This document shows, piece after piece, positions 39,494 to 47,493 of a stretch of 64,000 bases of DNA. A program made the translations under genes and the position numbers. The notes under the pieces are model-generated. The model made no database searches and was not told the DNA's origin. It saw nothing but the letters and a program-made list of their open reading frames with translations. The DNA comes from an uncultured Cytophagaceae bacterium. Its GTDB lineage: Bacteria > Bacteroidota > Bacteroidia > Cytophagales > Spirosomataceae. The DNA lies in contig CAIUGL010000103.1 in assembly GCA_903898715.1 (NCBI GenBank), positions 1-64,000 on the forward strand, given 5' to 3'. Position 1 is the first letter of the stretch; every line of letters begins with the position of its first letter.

Positions 39494-40225
39494 ATGAGCA
39501 CTTTTTTTAGTCAGAATTTACGTTTTTTACGCAGCAAGATGTCCGAGAAAACATCGCAAGAAAAACTGGCTGAATTAATCAACATCAAGAAGCCCACCTT
39601 GGGCTCGTACGAATCCGGCAGAGCAGAACCTAAATATGCCGATCTCATCGAAATAGCTGAGTTTTTCAAGGTAGAGGTGGATGAATTACTTAAGGAAGAT
39701 CTTTCGAAAAGACTTCCCGGGATGGCCAACAAGCCTAAGCTACGTATTTTAGCCACCACGGTTGATTCCAATAATGAGGAGAATATCGAGATGGTACCCG
39801 TCAAAGCTTTGGCAGGATATACCGCTTCCTATGACGACGTAGAATTCATTCAAGAACTCCCAACCTTCCAAGTACCCTTCTTACCTCGCGATAAAAAATA
39901 CCGTGTATTCCCCATCAAAGGCGAATCCATGTTGCCCTTACAACCCGGCTCACTTGTCTTCGCAGAATACGTAGAAGACTGGACCGCCATCAAAGACGGA
40001 ACGATTTGTATTGTGGTGACGCGTGAAGACGGTGTCGTATTGAAACAAGTCATTAATCACTTGGCCGACCGCAAAGTATTGATCCTTAATTCGACCAACA
40101 AAACCTACGATCCTTATCCGATCCTCGGCTCTGAAATCCAAGAAATCTGGAAGTTCGCCGGGTATTTTCATAGTGATTTTCCGAGCAAGTCCGAAGGAAA
40201 TGAGTCCGAAGTCCGAAGGCAATAA
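39494..40225 (+). CDS. LexA/S24-type self-cleaving repressor with XRE helix-turn-helix
   Basis: A 243-residue repressor. Residues 5-65 are an XRE helix-turn-helix (SQEKLAELINIKKPTLGSYES). Residues 100-230 are an S24 peptidase-like domain with probable cleavage site Ala107-Gly108 (ALAGYTA), nucleophile Ser145 (IKGESMLPL) and general base Lys184 (GVVLKQV). RecA-stimulated self-cleavage would induce the divergent dinB-dnaE operon; this is inference from family and position. The last residues (SEGNESEVRRQ) are encoded by AGTCCGA heptanucleotides, so the C-terminus has been altered by repeats. Confidence 0.85.
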   Translation: MSTFFSQNLRFLRSKMSEKTSQEKLAELINIKKPTLGSYESGRAEPKYADLIEIAEFFKVEVDELLKEDLSKRLPGMANKPKLRILATTVDSNNEENIEMVPVKALAGYTASYDDVEFIQELPTFQVPFLPRDKKYRVFPIKGESMLPLQPGSLVFAEYVEDWTAIKDGTICIVVTREDGVVLKQVINHLADRKVLILNSTNKTYDPYPILGSEIQEIWKFAGYFHSDFPSKSEGNESEVRRQ

Positions 40226-40417
40226 AGGGCCGAAGGCAAATAAGTCCGAAGCGAAATAGCATGTAGGCAGTTAGTCCGAAGGGAAGACTTAAACAATTAC
40301 CCCTCCGGACTCCGGACTACCTCTTACCTCTTACCTCTTACTTCTCACCTCTTACCTCTCACCTCTTACATCTCACTTCTTAATTCCAGCGTCTAACGTC
40401 TAACGTCCAACGTCTAA
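40187..40417. repeat. Heptanucleotide mosaic over the repressor's 3' end and the gap before tex
   Basis: AGTCCGA-type units at 40187-40282, partly coding, face reverse CTCCGGACTCCGGACT at 40303-40319. They are followed by CTTACCT / CTCACCT units (40321-40380) and GTCTAAC / GTCCAAC units (40390-40415). No promoter is clear, and no other feature is seen. Confidence 0.85.
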
Positions 40418-40422
40418 TAATC

Positions 40423-42519
40423 ATGCTTGCAAAAATATCCTCCAGTTTAGGCATCCAAGAAAACCAAGTACGCAAAACAATCGAACTACTCGACGAAGGC
40501 GCTACAATTCCCTTTATTTCCCGTTACCGAAAAGAAGCGACTGGAAGCCTTGACGAAGTACAAGTAGTCCAAATACGCGACTTGCGTGACCAATTGGTGG
40601 AATTAGAAAAACGCCGTGAAGCCATCCTGAAATCACTCAAGGAATTAGATAAACTAAGCCCCGAACTCGAAAGAGCCGTGCGCGGAGCGGAAACCCTCGC
40701 CAAACTCGAGGACATCTACCTTCCCTACAAACCCAAACGTAAAACACGCGCGATGGCCGCAAGGGAAAAAGGACTACAGGCTTTGGCAGATAAACTATTC
40801 GAACAACGCATGCTTGACCCGGAAGTCTTAGCCGCAGAGTTCCTCGATGATACGGAAGAAGCTTTAGCCGGCGCACGCGATATTTTGGCAGAGGAAATGA
40901 TGGAAACAGCCGAAGCACGCGAAGAAGCTCGCCAGTTATTCTCCCGCAAAACAACGGTTAAATCCACCGTCGCCAAAGGAAAACAAGAAGTGGGGATTAA
41001 ATATAAAGACTATTTCGATTGGTCCGAATCCCTCGCTCAAGCACCTTCCCACCGCGTTTTAGCCCTTTTTAGAGGAGAAAATGAAGGTATTTTAAACTTA
41101 AACCTGGCAGGGCCAGACCAAGATGTACTCGACAAATTAGACCGGCGGTTTATTAAAGGCAATAATGCCTGTGCCCGACAAGTAACGCTAGCCATCCAGG
41201 ACGGTTACAAACGCTTGCTCATGCCGGCGATGGAAAATGAAATGCGGGCAGAGGCAAAGAAACGTGCCGACGAGGAAGCGATTCGTGTCTTTGCTGAAAA
41301 CATGCGCCAATTACTTTTGGCAGCACCACTCGGACAAAAACGGGTACTTGCACTTGACCCTGGATTCCGTACCGGATGTAAATTGGTCTGCCTAGATGAA
41401 CAAGGAACCTTACTAGACAACACAGCCGTTTACCCACATACTGGTCCTGGACAAGCACAAGAGGCCGCTCATACCATCAGCGCATGGGTAAAAAAATACA
41501 AGGTGCAAGCCATCGCGATTGGCAATGGAACGGCTGGTCGGGAAACCGAAGCCTTTGTACGCAACTTGAAATTGGAAGGGATAAATATCATCATGGTCAA
41601 CGAAAGTGGTGCCTCCATTTATTCAGCTTCCGATGCAGCACGCGAAGAATTTCCAGATAAAGATATTACAGTACGTGGAGCAGTTTCCATAGGTCGAAGA
41701 TTAATGGACCCATTAGCTGAATTGGTTAAAATTGATCCCAAGTCGATTGGCGTGGGACAATACCAACATGACGTAGACCAAAAGAAATTACAAGCATCAC
41801 TAGATGACACAGTCATTTCGTGCGTAAACTCCGTAGGAGTCGAACTGAATACCGCCTCCAAACAAATCCTTTCTTACGTTTCTGGACTTGGACCGCAGTT
41901 GGCCCAAAACATCATCGACTACCGTACGAAAAACGGCCCCTTCATCAAGCGATCTGATTTGAAAAAAGTCACTCGTTTAGGTGAAAAAGCATACGAACAA
42001 GCGGCTGCTTTCTTACGCATTAGGCACGCGAAAAATCCGTTAGATGCCAGCGCCGTTCACCCAGAACGCTATGATATCGTGGAAAAAATGGCGAAAGATT
42101 TGAATTGTAAGGTGGGTGATTTATTGGCCAACGAATCCCTGCGCAAGCAAATTCAACTGCAGAAATACGTGACTAGCGAAGTGGGGATGCCTACGCTCAC
42201 AGACATCTTGGCTGAATTGGCTAAACCCGGCCGTGACCCGCGCGAACAATTCGAAGCTTTTGAATTTACTGAAGGTGTGAATGAAATTAAGGATCTACGC
42301 ATCGGTATGAAACTACCAGGCATTGTGACAAACATTACCAATTTTGGCGCCTTTGTGGACATTGGAGTACATCAGGACGGATTAGTCCACGTAAGCCAGT
42401 TGGCCGACAAATTTGTCAAAGACCCTAACGAAATTGTCAAAGTAGCTCAAAAAGTCATGGTTACCGTGACAGAGGTGGATGAAGCACGAAAGCGCATCGC
42501 TTTGAGCATGAAGAAATAA
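40423..42519 (+). CDS. tex: Tex family S1 RNA-binding protein
   Basis: A 698-residue Tex homologue. Order of domains: helical N-terminal Tex region (FISRYRKEATGSLDEVQV), YqgF-like nuclease fold at about 305-430 (LALDPGFRTGCKLVCLD), helix-hairpin-helix (YVSGLGPQLAQNIIDYR, then KKVTRLGEKAYEQAAAFLR) and a C-terminal S1 domain at about 625-698 (GIVTNITNFGAFVDIGVHQDG). Tex binds RNA and the transcription machinery; its exact task is not settled. The length is slightly below the usual 720-780. Preceded by a repeat mosaic. Confidence 0.94.
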   Translation: MLAKISSSLGIQENQVRKTIELLDEGATIPFISRYRKEATGSLDEVQVVQIRDLRDQLVELEKRREAILKSLKELDKLSPELERAVRGAETLAKLEDIYLPYKPKRKTRAMAAREKGLQALADKLFEQRMLDPEVLAAEFLDDTEEALAGARDILAEEMMETAEAREEARQLFSRKTTVKSTVAKGKQEVGIKYKDYFDWSESLAQAPSHRVLALFRGENEGILNLNLAGPDQDVLDKLDRRFIKGNNACARQVTLAIQDGYKRLLMPAMENEMRAEAKKRADEEAIRVFAENMRQLLLAAPLGQKRVLALDPGFRTGCKLVCLDEQGTLLDNTAVYPHTGPGQAQEAAHTISAWVKKYKVQAIAIGNGTAGRETEAFVRNLKLEGINIIMVNESGASIYSASDAAREEFPDKDITVRGAVSIGRRLMDPLAELVKIDPKSIGVGQYQHDVDQKKLQASLDDTVISCVNSVGVELNTASKQILSYVSGLGPQLAQNIIDYRTKNGPFIKRSDLKKVTRLGEKAYEQAAAFLRIRHAKNPLDASAVHPERYDIVEKMAKDLNCKVGDLLANESLRKQIQLQKYVTSEVGMPTLTDILAELAKPGRDPREQFEAFEFTEGVNEIKDLRIGMKLPGIVTNITNFGAFVDIGVHQDGLVHVSQLADKFVKDPNEIVKVAQKVMVTVTEVDEARKRIALSMKK

Positions 42520-42550
42520 GAAAAGCCCTCATAAATTGAGGGCTTTTCTT
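42520..42550. terminator. Bidirectional terminator between tex and the HMA gene
   Basis: A 12-bp stem (GAAAAGCCCTCA / TGAGGGCTTTTC) with loop TAAAT, flanked by A and T runs. It starts directly after the tex stop codon. Confidence 0.9.
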
Positions 42551-42859
42551 TTACTTTTTGCAGCAACTAGGGAGTTTATCGAAACTCTTTTTAATTGCCT
42601 TTACATCGTCAGCATCATAACCCGTTTCCGCGATTACTTGCTTAATCTTCGCGACATCGATTTTATCTGGATTATACACCACGGTAATATTCGATTGATC
42701 CTCCAAATTCAAATCTGATTTTTCAACCCCTTTAGTCAACGCTAAATTCTTTTCGATGCGCTCCTTGCACATTTCGCAAATAGCGGAAGTTTTAATCTTC
42801 ACTGTTTGTGTAGGTCCTGACAAAAACCCGAAGAGCAGCACTAATAATAATGTTTTCAT
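42551..42859 (-). CDS. Exported heavy-metal-associated (HMA) domain protein
   Basis: A 102-residue protein with a signal peptide (LLLVLLFGFLSG) and an HMA fold. The metal site CEMC is at about 28-31, replacing the usual GMTCxxC, and KLPSCCKK adds a cysteine pair at the C-terminus. Such domains bind Cu(I) or other soft metals. Its neighbours (a heavy-metal-binding peptide, a TonB receptor and a HYC_CC_PP protein) suggest envelope copper handling, which is inference. Confidence 0.82.
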   Translation of the reverse strand: MKTLLLVLLFGFLSGPTQTVKIKTSAICEMCKERIEKNLALTKGVEKSDLNLEDQSNITVVYNPDKIDVAKIKQVIAETGYDADDVKAIKKSFDKLPSCCKK

Positions 42860-42870
42860 TCTTTTTTATT

Positions 42871-42897
42871 TAACCCCAGGCATCAGCCTGAGAAGCC
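42871..42897. repeat. Half unit of the CCCCAG palindrome family
   Basis: AACCCCAGGC-AT-CAGCCTGAG between the HMA gene and the small metal-binding gene; a single, decayed hairpin. Confidence 0.5.
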
Positions 42898-42901
42898 TAA
42901 C

Positions 42902-43102
42902 CTATTTTTTTACCACTTTCAAATCCATCGTGCACGCAGGACACTTTCCTTTTTTCGCGTAAGTCTTAGCCCCTTCACACTTCATGGGACACTGATACAC
43001 TTCTTTTTTCTCCTCCATTTTCGCCTTTTTAGATGATGGCGTTTGCGCAAATGTTCCAAACATCGCAAAAACCATTCCGGAAACTAAGATGACCTTTTTC
43101 AT
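42902..43102 (-). CDS. Small exported heavy-metal-binding domain protein
   Basis: A 66-residue protein with a signal peptide (MKKVILVSGMVFAMFGTFAQ) and a short metal-binding domain: YQCPMKCEGAKTYAKKGKCP followed by ACTMDLKVV, matching the YxCPMxP...GKCPxCGMxL pattern seen in copper-efflux proteins. Here the second half reads CPACTM, so Thr replaces the usual Gly. Lies between the HMA gene and the TonB receptor, 11 bases from the latter, and is probably co-transcribed. Confidence 0.82.
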   Translation of the reverse strand: MKKVILVSGMVFAMFGTFAQTPSSKKAKMEEKKEVYQCPMKCEGAKTYAKKGKCPACTMDLKVVKK

Positions 43103-43113
43103 ATAATTATTAT

Positions 43114-45321
43114 TTAGTTGATTTTATAACGTATTCCTGTGTAAACCATCCGCCCAGCTATGGGTGCCCAAATCATGGTGGCATCAAAACCCCTAGCAAA
43201 AGGATCAGCCGCACCCATGATAGGATTTGCTTGCGTAAAATTAAATAGATTTTCTACGCCAACATACATTTCCCAATGTTTAAATTGGCGCGTCACTTGT
43301 CCATAAACCATCGAAAACGCTGGCGCGTTCACTTCCGGTGCATCACCTACATGGACATAAGCATTCGGAATCCGACGTGATCCGCTCCACTGCCATGTCA
43401 AATCAAATTTCCAAATATCATATTTCGTCGCATAAGCTACGTTGACAAGCACACGATCCCGATTCAAAAATGGCTTCGACAAACGTCTTAGCGCTCCACT
43501 TTCCGATAAATAATCAGATGCCACATCTTGAAAACGATAAGCCGCTTTCCATTCCAATCGTGGTAATGGGCTATAATTAAATTCAATTTGGGCACTTTTT
43601 GAATAGGATGCACCTGGATTTGAGTACATGCGAATGGCGTGAGCGATTTCCATGTCAACGATCCATTGATGTGTGAAGTCGGTCTGGAAATAATCTAGCA
43701 CAAAGTTAGCTTTGCGGTTGGCCAACTGGAATTCGTGCGACAACGAGAATCCATAATTCCATGCCTCTTCTAACGGATTGAGATTACCAACCAACTGAAT
43801 ATACCGGGTATTCGCCAAGAAACCCATGTTTTCCGCTAACGGATTCACACGGCGCCACCCTTTTCCGGCAGATGCCCTGGCCATCCAGGTAGGTGAAATA
43901 TCCCATTTGGCATGTAGCCGTGGCACCCATTTGGTTCCCAATTGATTATGAAAATCAATGCGATTACCAACGACCAACGTGAATCGATTCGGAATTGTCC
44001 AGATATATTCACCGAAAAACCCAGGAACAATTTCTGTTCTTGCATAGGTAGAATCAATATAACGTTCTTGGTAAGAATCATACAAAAAGCTCGATCCGGC
44101 CTTCCACGTATGATTTGTATTATCAATAATGGATTGATAAATTAAATTACCAAACATACTTTGCTCTCGCCCGACATACGACTTGAACGCAAAATAGGAA
44201 TCGTTACGGTGGTCGGCAGCGGATAGAATCAGCCCTAAACCTTTCCAAGGTTTTGTTTGAAACAAGCGGGCTATTTTGGCAAAACTCTCAAAACGCGTGG
44301 TTGCACTTCCAAAACCATACACACGGTACCGATTAGATGTTTTTTCCTCGAAATTCATTTGGCCCGCCACGCGTTGTTCACGCAAATAACCTCCTCCCCA
44401 TTGTACCATCCACTTGTCCGTGGCATACTTCCATCGGTTCATGACATTGACCAAATTAAACAAAGGCAAATCCATAAACCCATCCTTGTTTCCATCGAGG
44501 CGGGAAACTTGTTGGGAATAATGTGTCAACAATGCCGTGGAAAGCTTTCCATTAAATTTATGTGCGGCTTGTTGGTTTACCTCAAATCTCCCTTGCGAAT
44601 TTCCATAGGTATTTAAAAAATATACTTCTGACGTATCCGGTTTAACCAATTCCATGTTGATAGCTCCCGTCATTGATTCATATCCGTTCACTACGGAACT
44701 TTGGCCTTTGGCTAAATCGATCGAACGAATCCACGTACCTGGAATGTAGTTCAATCCATAGGTTGATTTTAAGCCTCGTATGGAAGGAACATTTTCTACT
44801 TGGGTTTGCACATAGGTACCTGATAGGCCCAATAGTGAAATTTGTTTCGCGCCTGTGATGGCATCTGTAAAATTAACTGATACACTTGCATTCGTCTCGA
44901 AACTTTCGGAGAGGTTACAACAAGCCGCTTTGGCAAGCGTTTTCATCGTTAAGATTTCCCTACTTTGAATGGATTGAACATCATGTCCGCCAGGCGACGC
45001 CAGCACACTCACCTCTGCTAATTCGCTCGAATTAGCTGTCAAATGCACATGTACAAATCGAGGTTTATCTACCCAAACAGAATCAGGCTTAAATCCGACT
45101 GCACGGATAGTCAGCCAACCGGGAAACGTACGCACTCGCAATTTAAAAACCCCATCCACACCGCAGGTGGCGCCCAATTTGTCGGCCGAATAATTGACCG
45201 TAGCGCCAGGAATATCTTCCATGTTGCCCTGAGCATCCAAGCTCATCACGCGGCCATTGAGCTCCTGTGCCACCAGGGGAAAACCCCATAAACAAAAAAT
45301 TATAAGCAATAATCGATTCAT
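43114..45321 (-). CDS. TonB-dependent outer-membrane receptor
   Basis: A 735-residue receptor. Signal peptide (ending PLVAQ), a carboxypeptidase-regulatory-like domain at about 20-105, a plug (about 115-225, with SVNFTDAITGAKQISLLGLSG and GYESMTGAINMELVKPD) and a 22-strand-type barrel ending YTGIRYKIN. An unusual double cysteine (KAACCNLSESFETN) precedes the plug. This KAACCNLSESF pattern is common in Bacteroidota receptors located beside metal-binding genes. Copper or another metal chelate is a reasonable guess, given the neighbouring genes. Confidence 0.88.
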   Translation of the reverse strand: MNRLLLIIFCLWGFPLVAQELNGRVMSLDAQGNMEDIPGATVNYSADKLGATCGVDGVFKLRVRTFPGWLTIRAVGFKPDSVWVDKPRFVHVHLTANSSELAEVSVLASPGGHDVQSIQSREILTMKTLAKAACCNLSESFETNASVSVNFTDAITGAKQISLLGLSGTYVQTQVENVPSIRGLKSTYGLNYIPGTWIRSIDLAKGQSSVVNGYESMTGAINMELVKPDTSEVYFLNTYGNSQGRFEVNQQAAHKFNGKLSTALLTHYSQQVSRLDGNKDGFMDLPLFNLVNVMNRWKYATDKWMVQWGGGYLREQRVAGQMNFEEKTSNRYRVYGFGSATTRFESFAKIARLFQTKPWKGLGLILSAADHRNDSYFAFKSYVGREQSMFGNLIYQSIIDNTNHTWKAGSSFLYDSYQERYIDSTYARTEIVPGFFGEYIWTIPNRFTLVVGNRIDFHNQLGTKWVPRLHAKWDISPTWMARASAGKGWRRVNPLAENMGFLANTRYIQLVGNLNPLEEAWNYGFSLSHEFQLANRKANFVLDYFQTDFTHQWIVDMEIAHAIRMYSNPGASYSKSAQIEFNYSPLPRLEWKAAYRFQDVASDYLSESGALRRLSKPFLNRDRVLVNVAYATKYDIWKFDLTWQWSGSRRIPNAYVHVGDAPEVNAPAFSMVYGQVTRQFKHWEMYVGVENLFNFTQANPIMGAADPFARGFDATMIWAPIAGRMVYTGIRYKIN

Positions 45322-45372
45322 TTGAAATGGATTTAACGTAAAACGAAATGTTTTTAATGGTCGTTAAATGTC

Positions 45373-45774
45373 CTAAATCAAATATACTTGGATGCATGCG
45401 CGCTTGACAGAAGCGGGGGGTGAAAAATCAGATTCTTGAAGAAATAAACTGGGTTCGAAATGTGTGTAGCTATCGAAAAAGGTCGACAATTTGCCTGAGG
45501 GAGCGGTCGCTACAAAATCGAAATCAATAAATTTCAACTGCTGCTCTGCGCTTAATTTGACCTGAAATTGGTCATATGAACAACAAGAGGCGCGAGATAC
45601 AACATCGCGTGTGACAGGTTTACTTTTTGCACAGCAACTTACTTGACTACCCCAACCGTAAGAAACACTTCCAGTAAAAATACAGGTGGCTGATTTCCAC
45701 GCGAAACCTGTTTGGCCTAAAAGAAGCCAAAAAACAAAGAATAGTACGAAAGACTTTTTCAATATTTTCGTCAT
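45373..45774 (-). CDS. HYC_CC_PP family protein
   Basis: A 133-residue exported protein with a signal peptide-like segment (SFVLFFVFWLLLGQTGFA). It has the family's double cysteines (VSCCAKSK and ASCCSYDQF) and C-terminal Pro-Pro (FSPPASVKRACIQVYLI). The initial HYC motif is replaced by ATC. Members are small, found in Bacteroidota next to metal-related TonB receptors; function unknown. A -7-like TATATTTG on the minus strand (45379-45386) overlaps its last codons and could drive the receptor gene. Confidence 0.75.
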   Translation of the reverse strand: MTKILKKSFVLFFVFWLLLGQTGFAWKSATCIFTGSVSYGWGSQVSCCAKSKPVTRDVVSRASCCSYDQFQVKLSAEQQLKFIDFDFVATAPSGKLSTFFDSYTHFEPSLFLQESDFSPPASVKRACIQVYLI

Positions 45775-45862
45775 GGGTACATGAAACAAGCGCGGAAAAT
45801 TACGAAAGGAAACGTTAATATATAAGTCAATGCCATAGAAATATTCTTTCTTTGCAGTTGCT

Positions 45863-47491
45863 ATGTTTAAACGGGTGTTTCTCTTTATTGTTTTGGTATT
45901 AGGTGTATTTCAAGGTATGGCCCAAGAAACTCGTTACCGCTACCTCATACTCTTTAAGGACAAAAAAAACTCCCCATTTTCAATCACTGCGCCAGACAAA
46001 TTTTTGTCGGCATCTGCCATTAATCGTAGGTTAAAAAACAAAATTGAGATTCGGGAACAAGATTTACCAGTAAACCCAACCTACATCGAGGAATTAAAGG
46101 CAGCGGGAGCCCAGATTATTTATCCCCTTAAATGGGTCAATGGGGTATTAATTAAGGAAAAACCGAAAAACATCGCCAAAATTAAAGCATTAAAATCAGT
46201 GTTAGGGCTTTACAAAAATATGCCCTTGGATTCAAGTTCAGATCTTCGTCTTGAAACGCAAGCTAAAAACCTATCGAAGGAATCCGCGGTACTTGATTAT
46301 GGAAACTCATTAACCCAGATAAGCCAATTGGGCGTGGATAAAATGCATGCGAAAGGCTTTACAGGAAAGGACGTCAAAATCACCTTATTGGATGATGGCT
46401 TTGCACAAGCTGACCAAGTGGGCTATTTACAAAATGTCTATACCGAAAAGCGATTATTAGGCACACTGGTGACTGATCCTGGCATACGTTCGGTGTATGT
46501 GGGTGGGGCGCATGGAACCAATGTTTGGAGTACGATAGCCGCGCAATCACCTGGGAAGTTAATTGGCACAGCTTTTCAAGCCCAATTTGCCTTGGCACAA
46601 ACAGAGGAAGGGAATCATGAGCTCTTGGTTGAAGAAGCCAATTGGATGCGTGGAGCGGAATGGGCGGACAGTTTGGGAACGGATATCATTTCTTCATCGC
46701 TGGGATATTCAGAATTTGACAATAGTCAATACAATCACAGCTATGCAGATATGAATGGAAAGACTACTTTAGTTACCCAAGCTGCAGCGTTTGCCGCGAG
46801 CAAAGGAATTGTGTGTATTATTTCGGCGGGAAATCAAGGGAATGACGCTTGGAAATACATTACTGCTCCGGCAGATGCCGACTCCATTTTGAGCGTGGGT
46901 GCAGTGGATCGAAATGGGCTACGCGTATCTTTTAGCTCTATTGGGCCCTCCTCAGATTTGCGCATCAAGCCTGATATCGCGGCAATGGGTTTATCAACAA
47001 TTACTGGACTTCCTTCGGGAACCATTGGATCACTGAATGGCACATCTTTTTCTGCTCCATTAATTGCTGGATTAGTCGCTGGAATCATACAAGCGAACCC
47101 GCAAAAGACCGCACAAGAAATCATTCAAGGAATTCGAAAATCAGGTACTCAGTCGTCAAAACCTGACCAATTACTCGGTTATGGCATTCCAAATTTCGAC
47201 CGAGCCAATCAAATTGTTAACCCCGTCTTGGGAAATGAATTACCTGTCGAAAACCGGTTTCATGTATATCCCAACCCGGTTGCTGCAGGTCAAAAAATTC
47301 AGGTTTCAACGGGTGGAATAAACCAAGGAACCTTAGATATTTTGAATGCTCAAGGAGCTATTGTCCAATCACTTAGCTTCCAAAATACGGAATTTGATTT
47401 TTTTGTAGCGCCTTTCGTTTCTGGAAAATATTATTTTAGATTTACGCACGGAAATCTTGTCACAGTGATTCCTGTACTACTAAACCTGTAA
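45863..47491 (+). CDS. Secreted subtilisin-like serine peptidase with T9SS sorting domain
   Basis: A 542-residue S8 peptidase. Signal peptide to about residue 21; catalytic Asp in ITLLDDGFAQAD, His in GGAHGTNVWSTIAAQ, oxyanion Asn in CIISAGNQGND and Ser in LNGTSFSAPLIAG. The final 75 residues (NRFHVYPNPVAAGQKIQVS onward) form a type A sorting domain of the Bacteroidota type IX secretion system, so the enzyme is secreted or surface-attached. The acidic metal-site replacements are not analysed. Two bases separate it from the next gene. Confidence 0.93.
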   Translation: MFKRVFLFIVLVLGVFQGMAQETRYRYLILFKDKKNSPFSITAPDKFLSASAINRRLKNKIEIREQDLPVNPTYIEELKAAGAQIIYPLKWVNGVLIKEKPKNIAKIKALKSVLGLYKNMPLDSSSDLRLETQAKNLSKESAVLDYGNSLTQISQLGVDKMHAKGFTGKDVKITLLDDGFAQADQVGYLQNVYTEKRLLGTLVTDPGIRSVYVGGAHGTNVWSTIAAQSPGKLIGTAFQAQFALAQTEEGNHELLVEEANWMRGAEWADSLGTDIISSSLGYSEFDNSQYNHSYADMNGKTTLVTQAAAFAASKGIVCIISAGNQGNDAWKYITAPADADSILSVGAVDRNGLRVSFSSIGPSSDLRIKPDIAAMGLSTITGLPSGTIGSLNGTSFSAPLIAGLVAGIIQANPQKTAQEIIQGIRKSGTQSSKPDQLLGYGIPNFDRANQIVNPVLGNELPVENRFHVYPNPVAAGQKIQVSTGGINQGTLDILNAQGAIVQSLSFQNTEFDFFVAPFVSGKYYFRFTHGNLVTVIPVLLNL

Positions 47492-47493
47492 AA

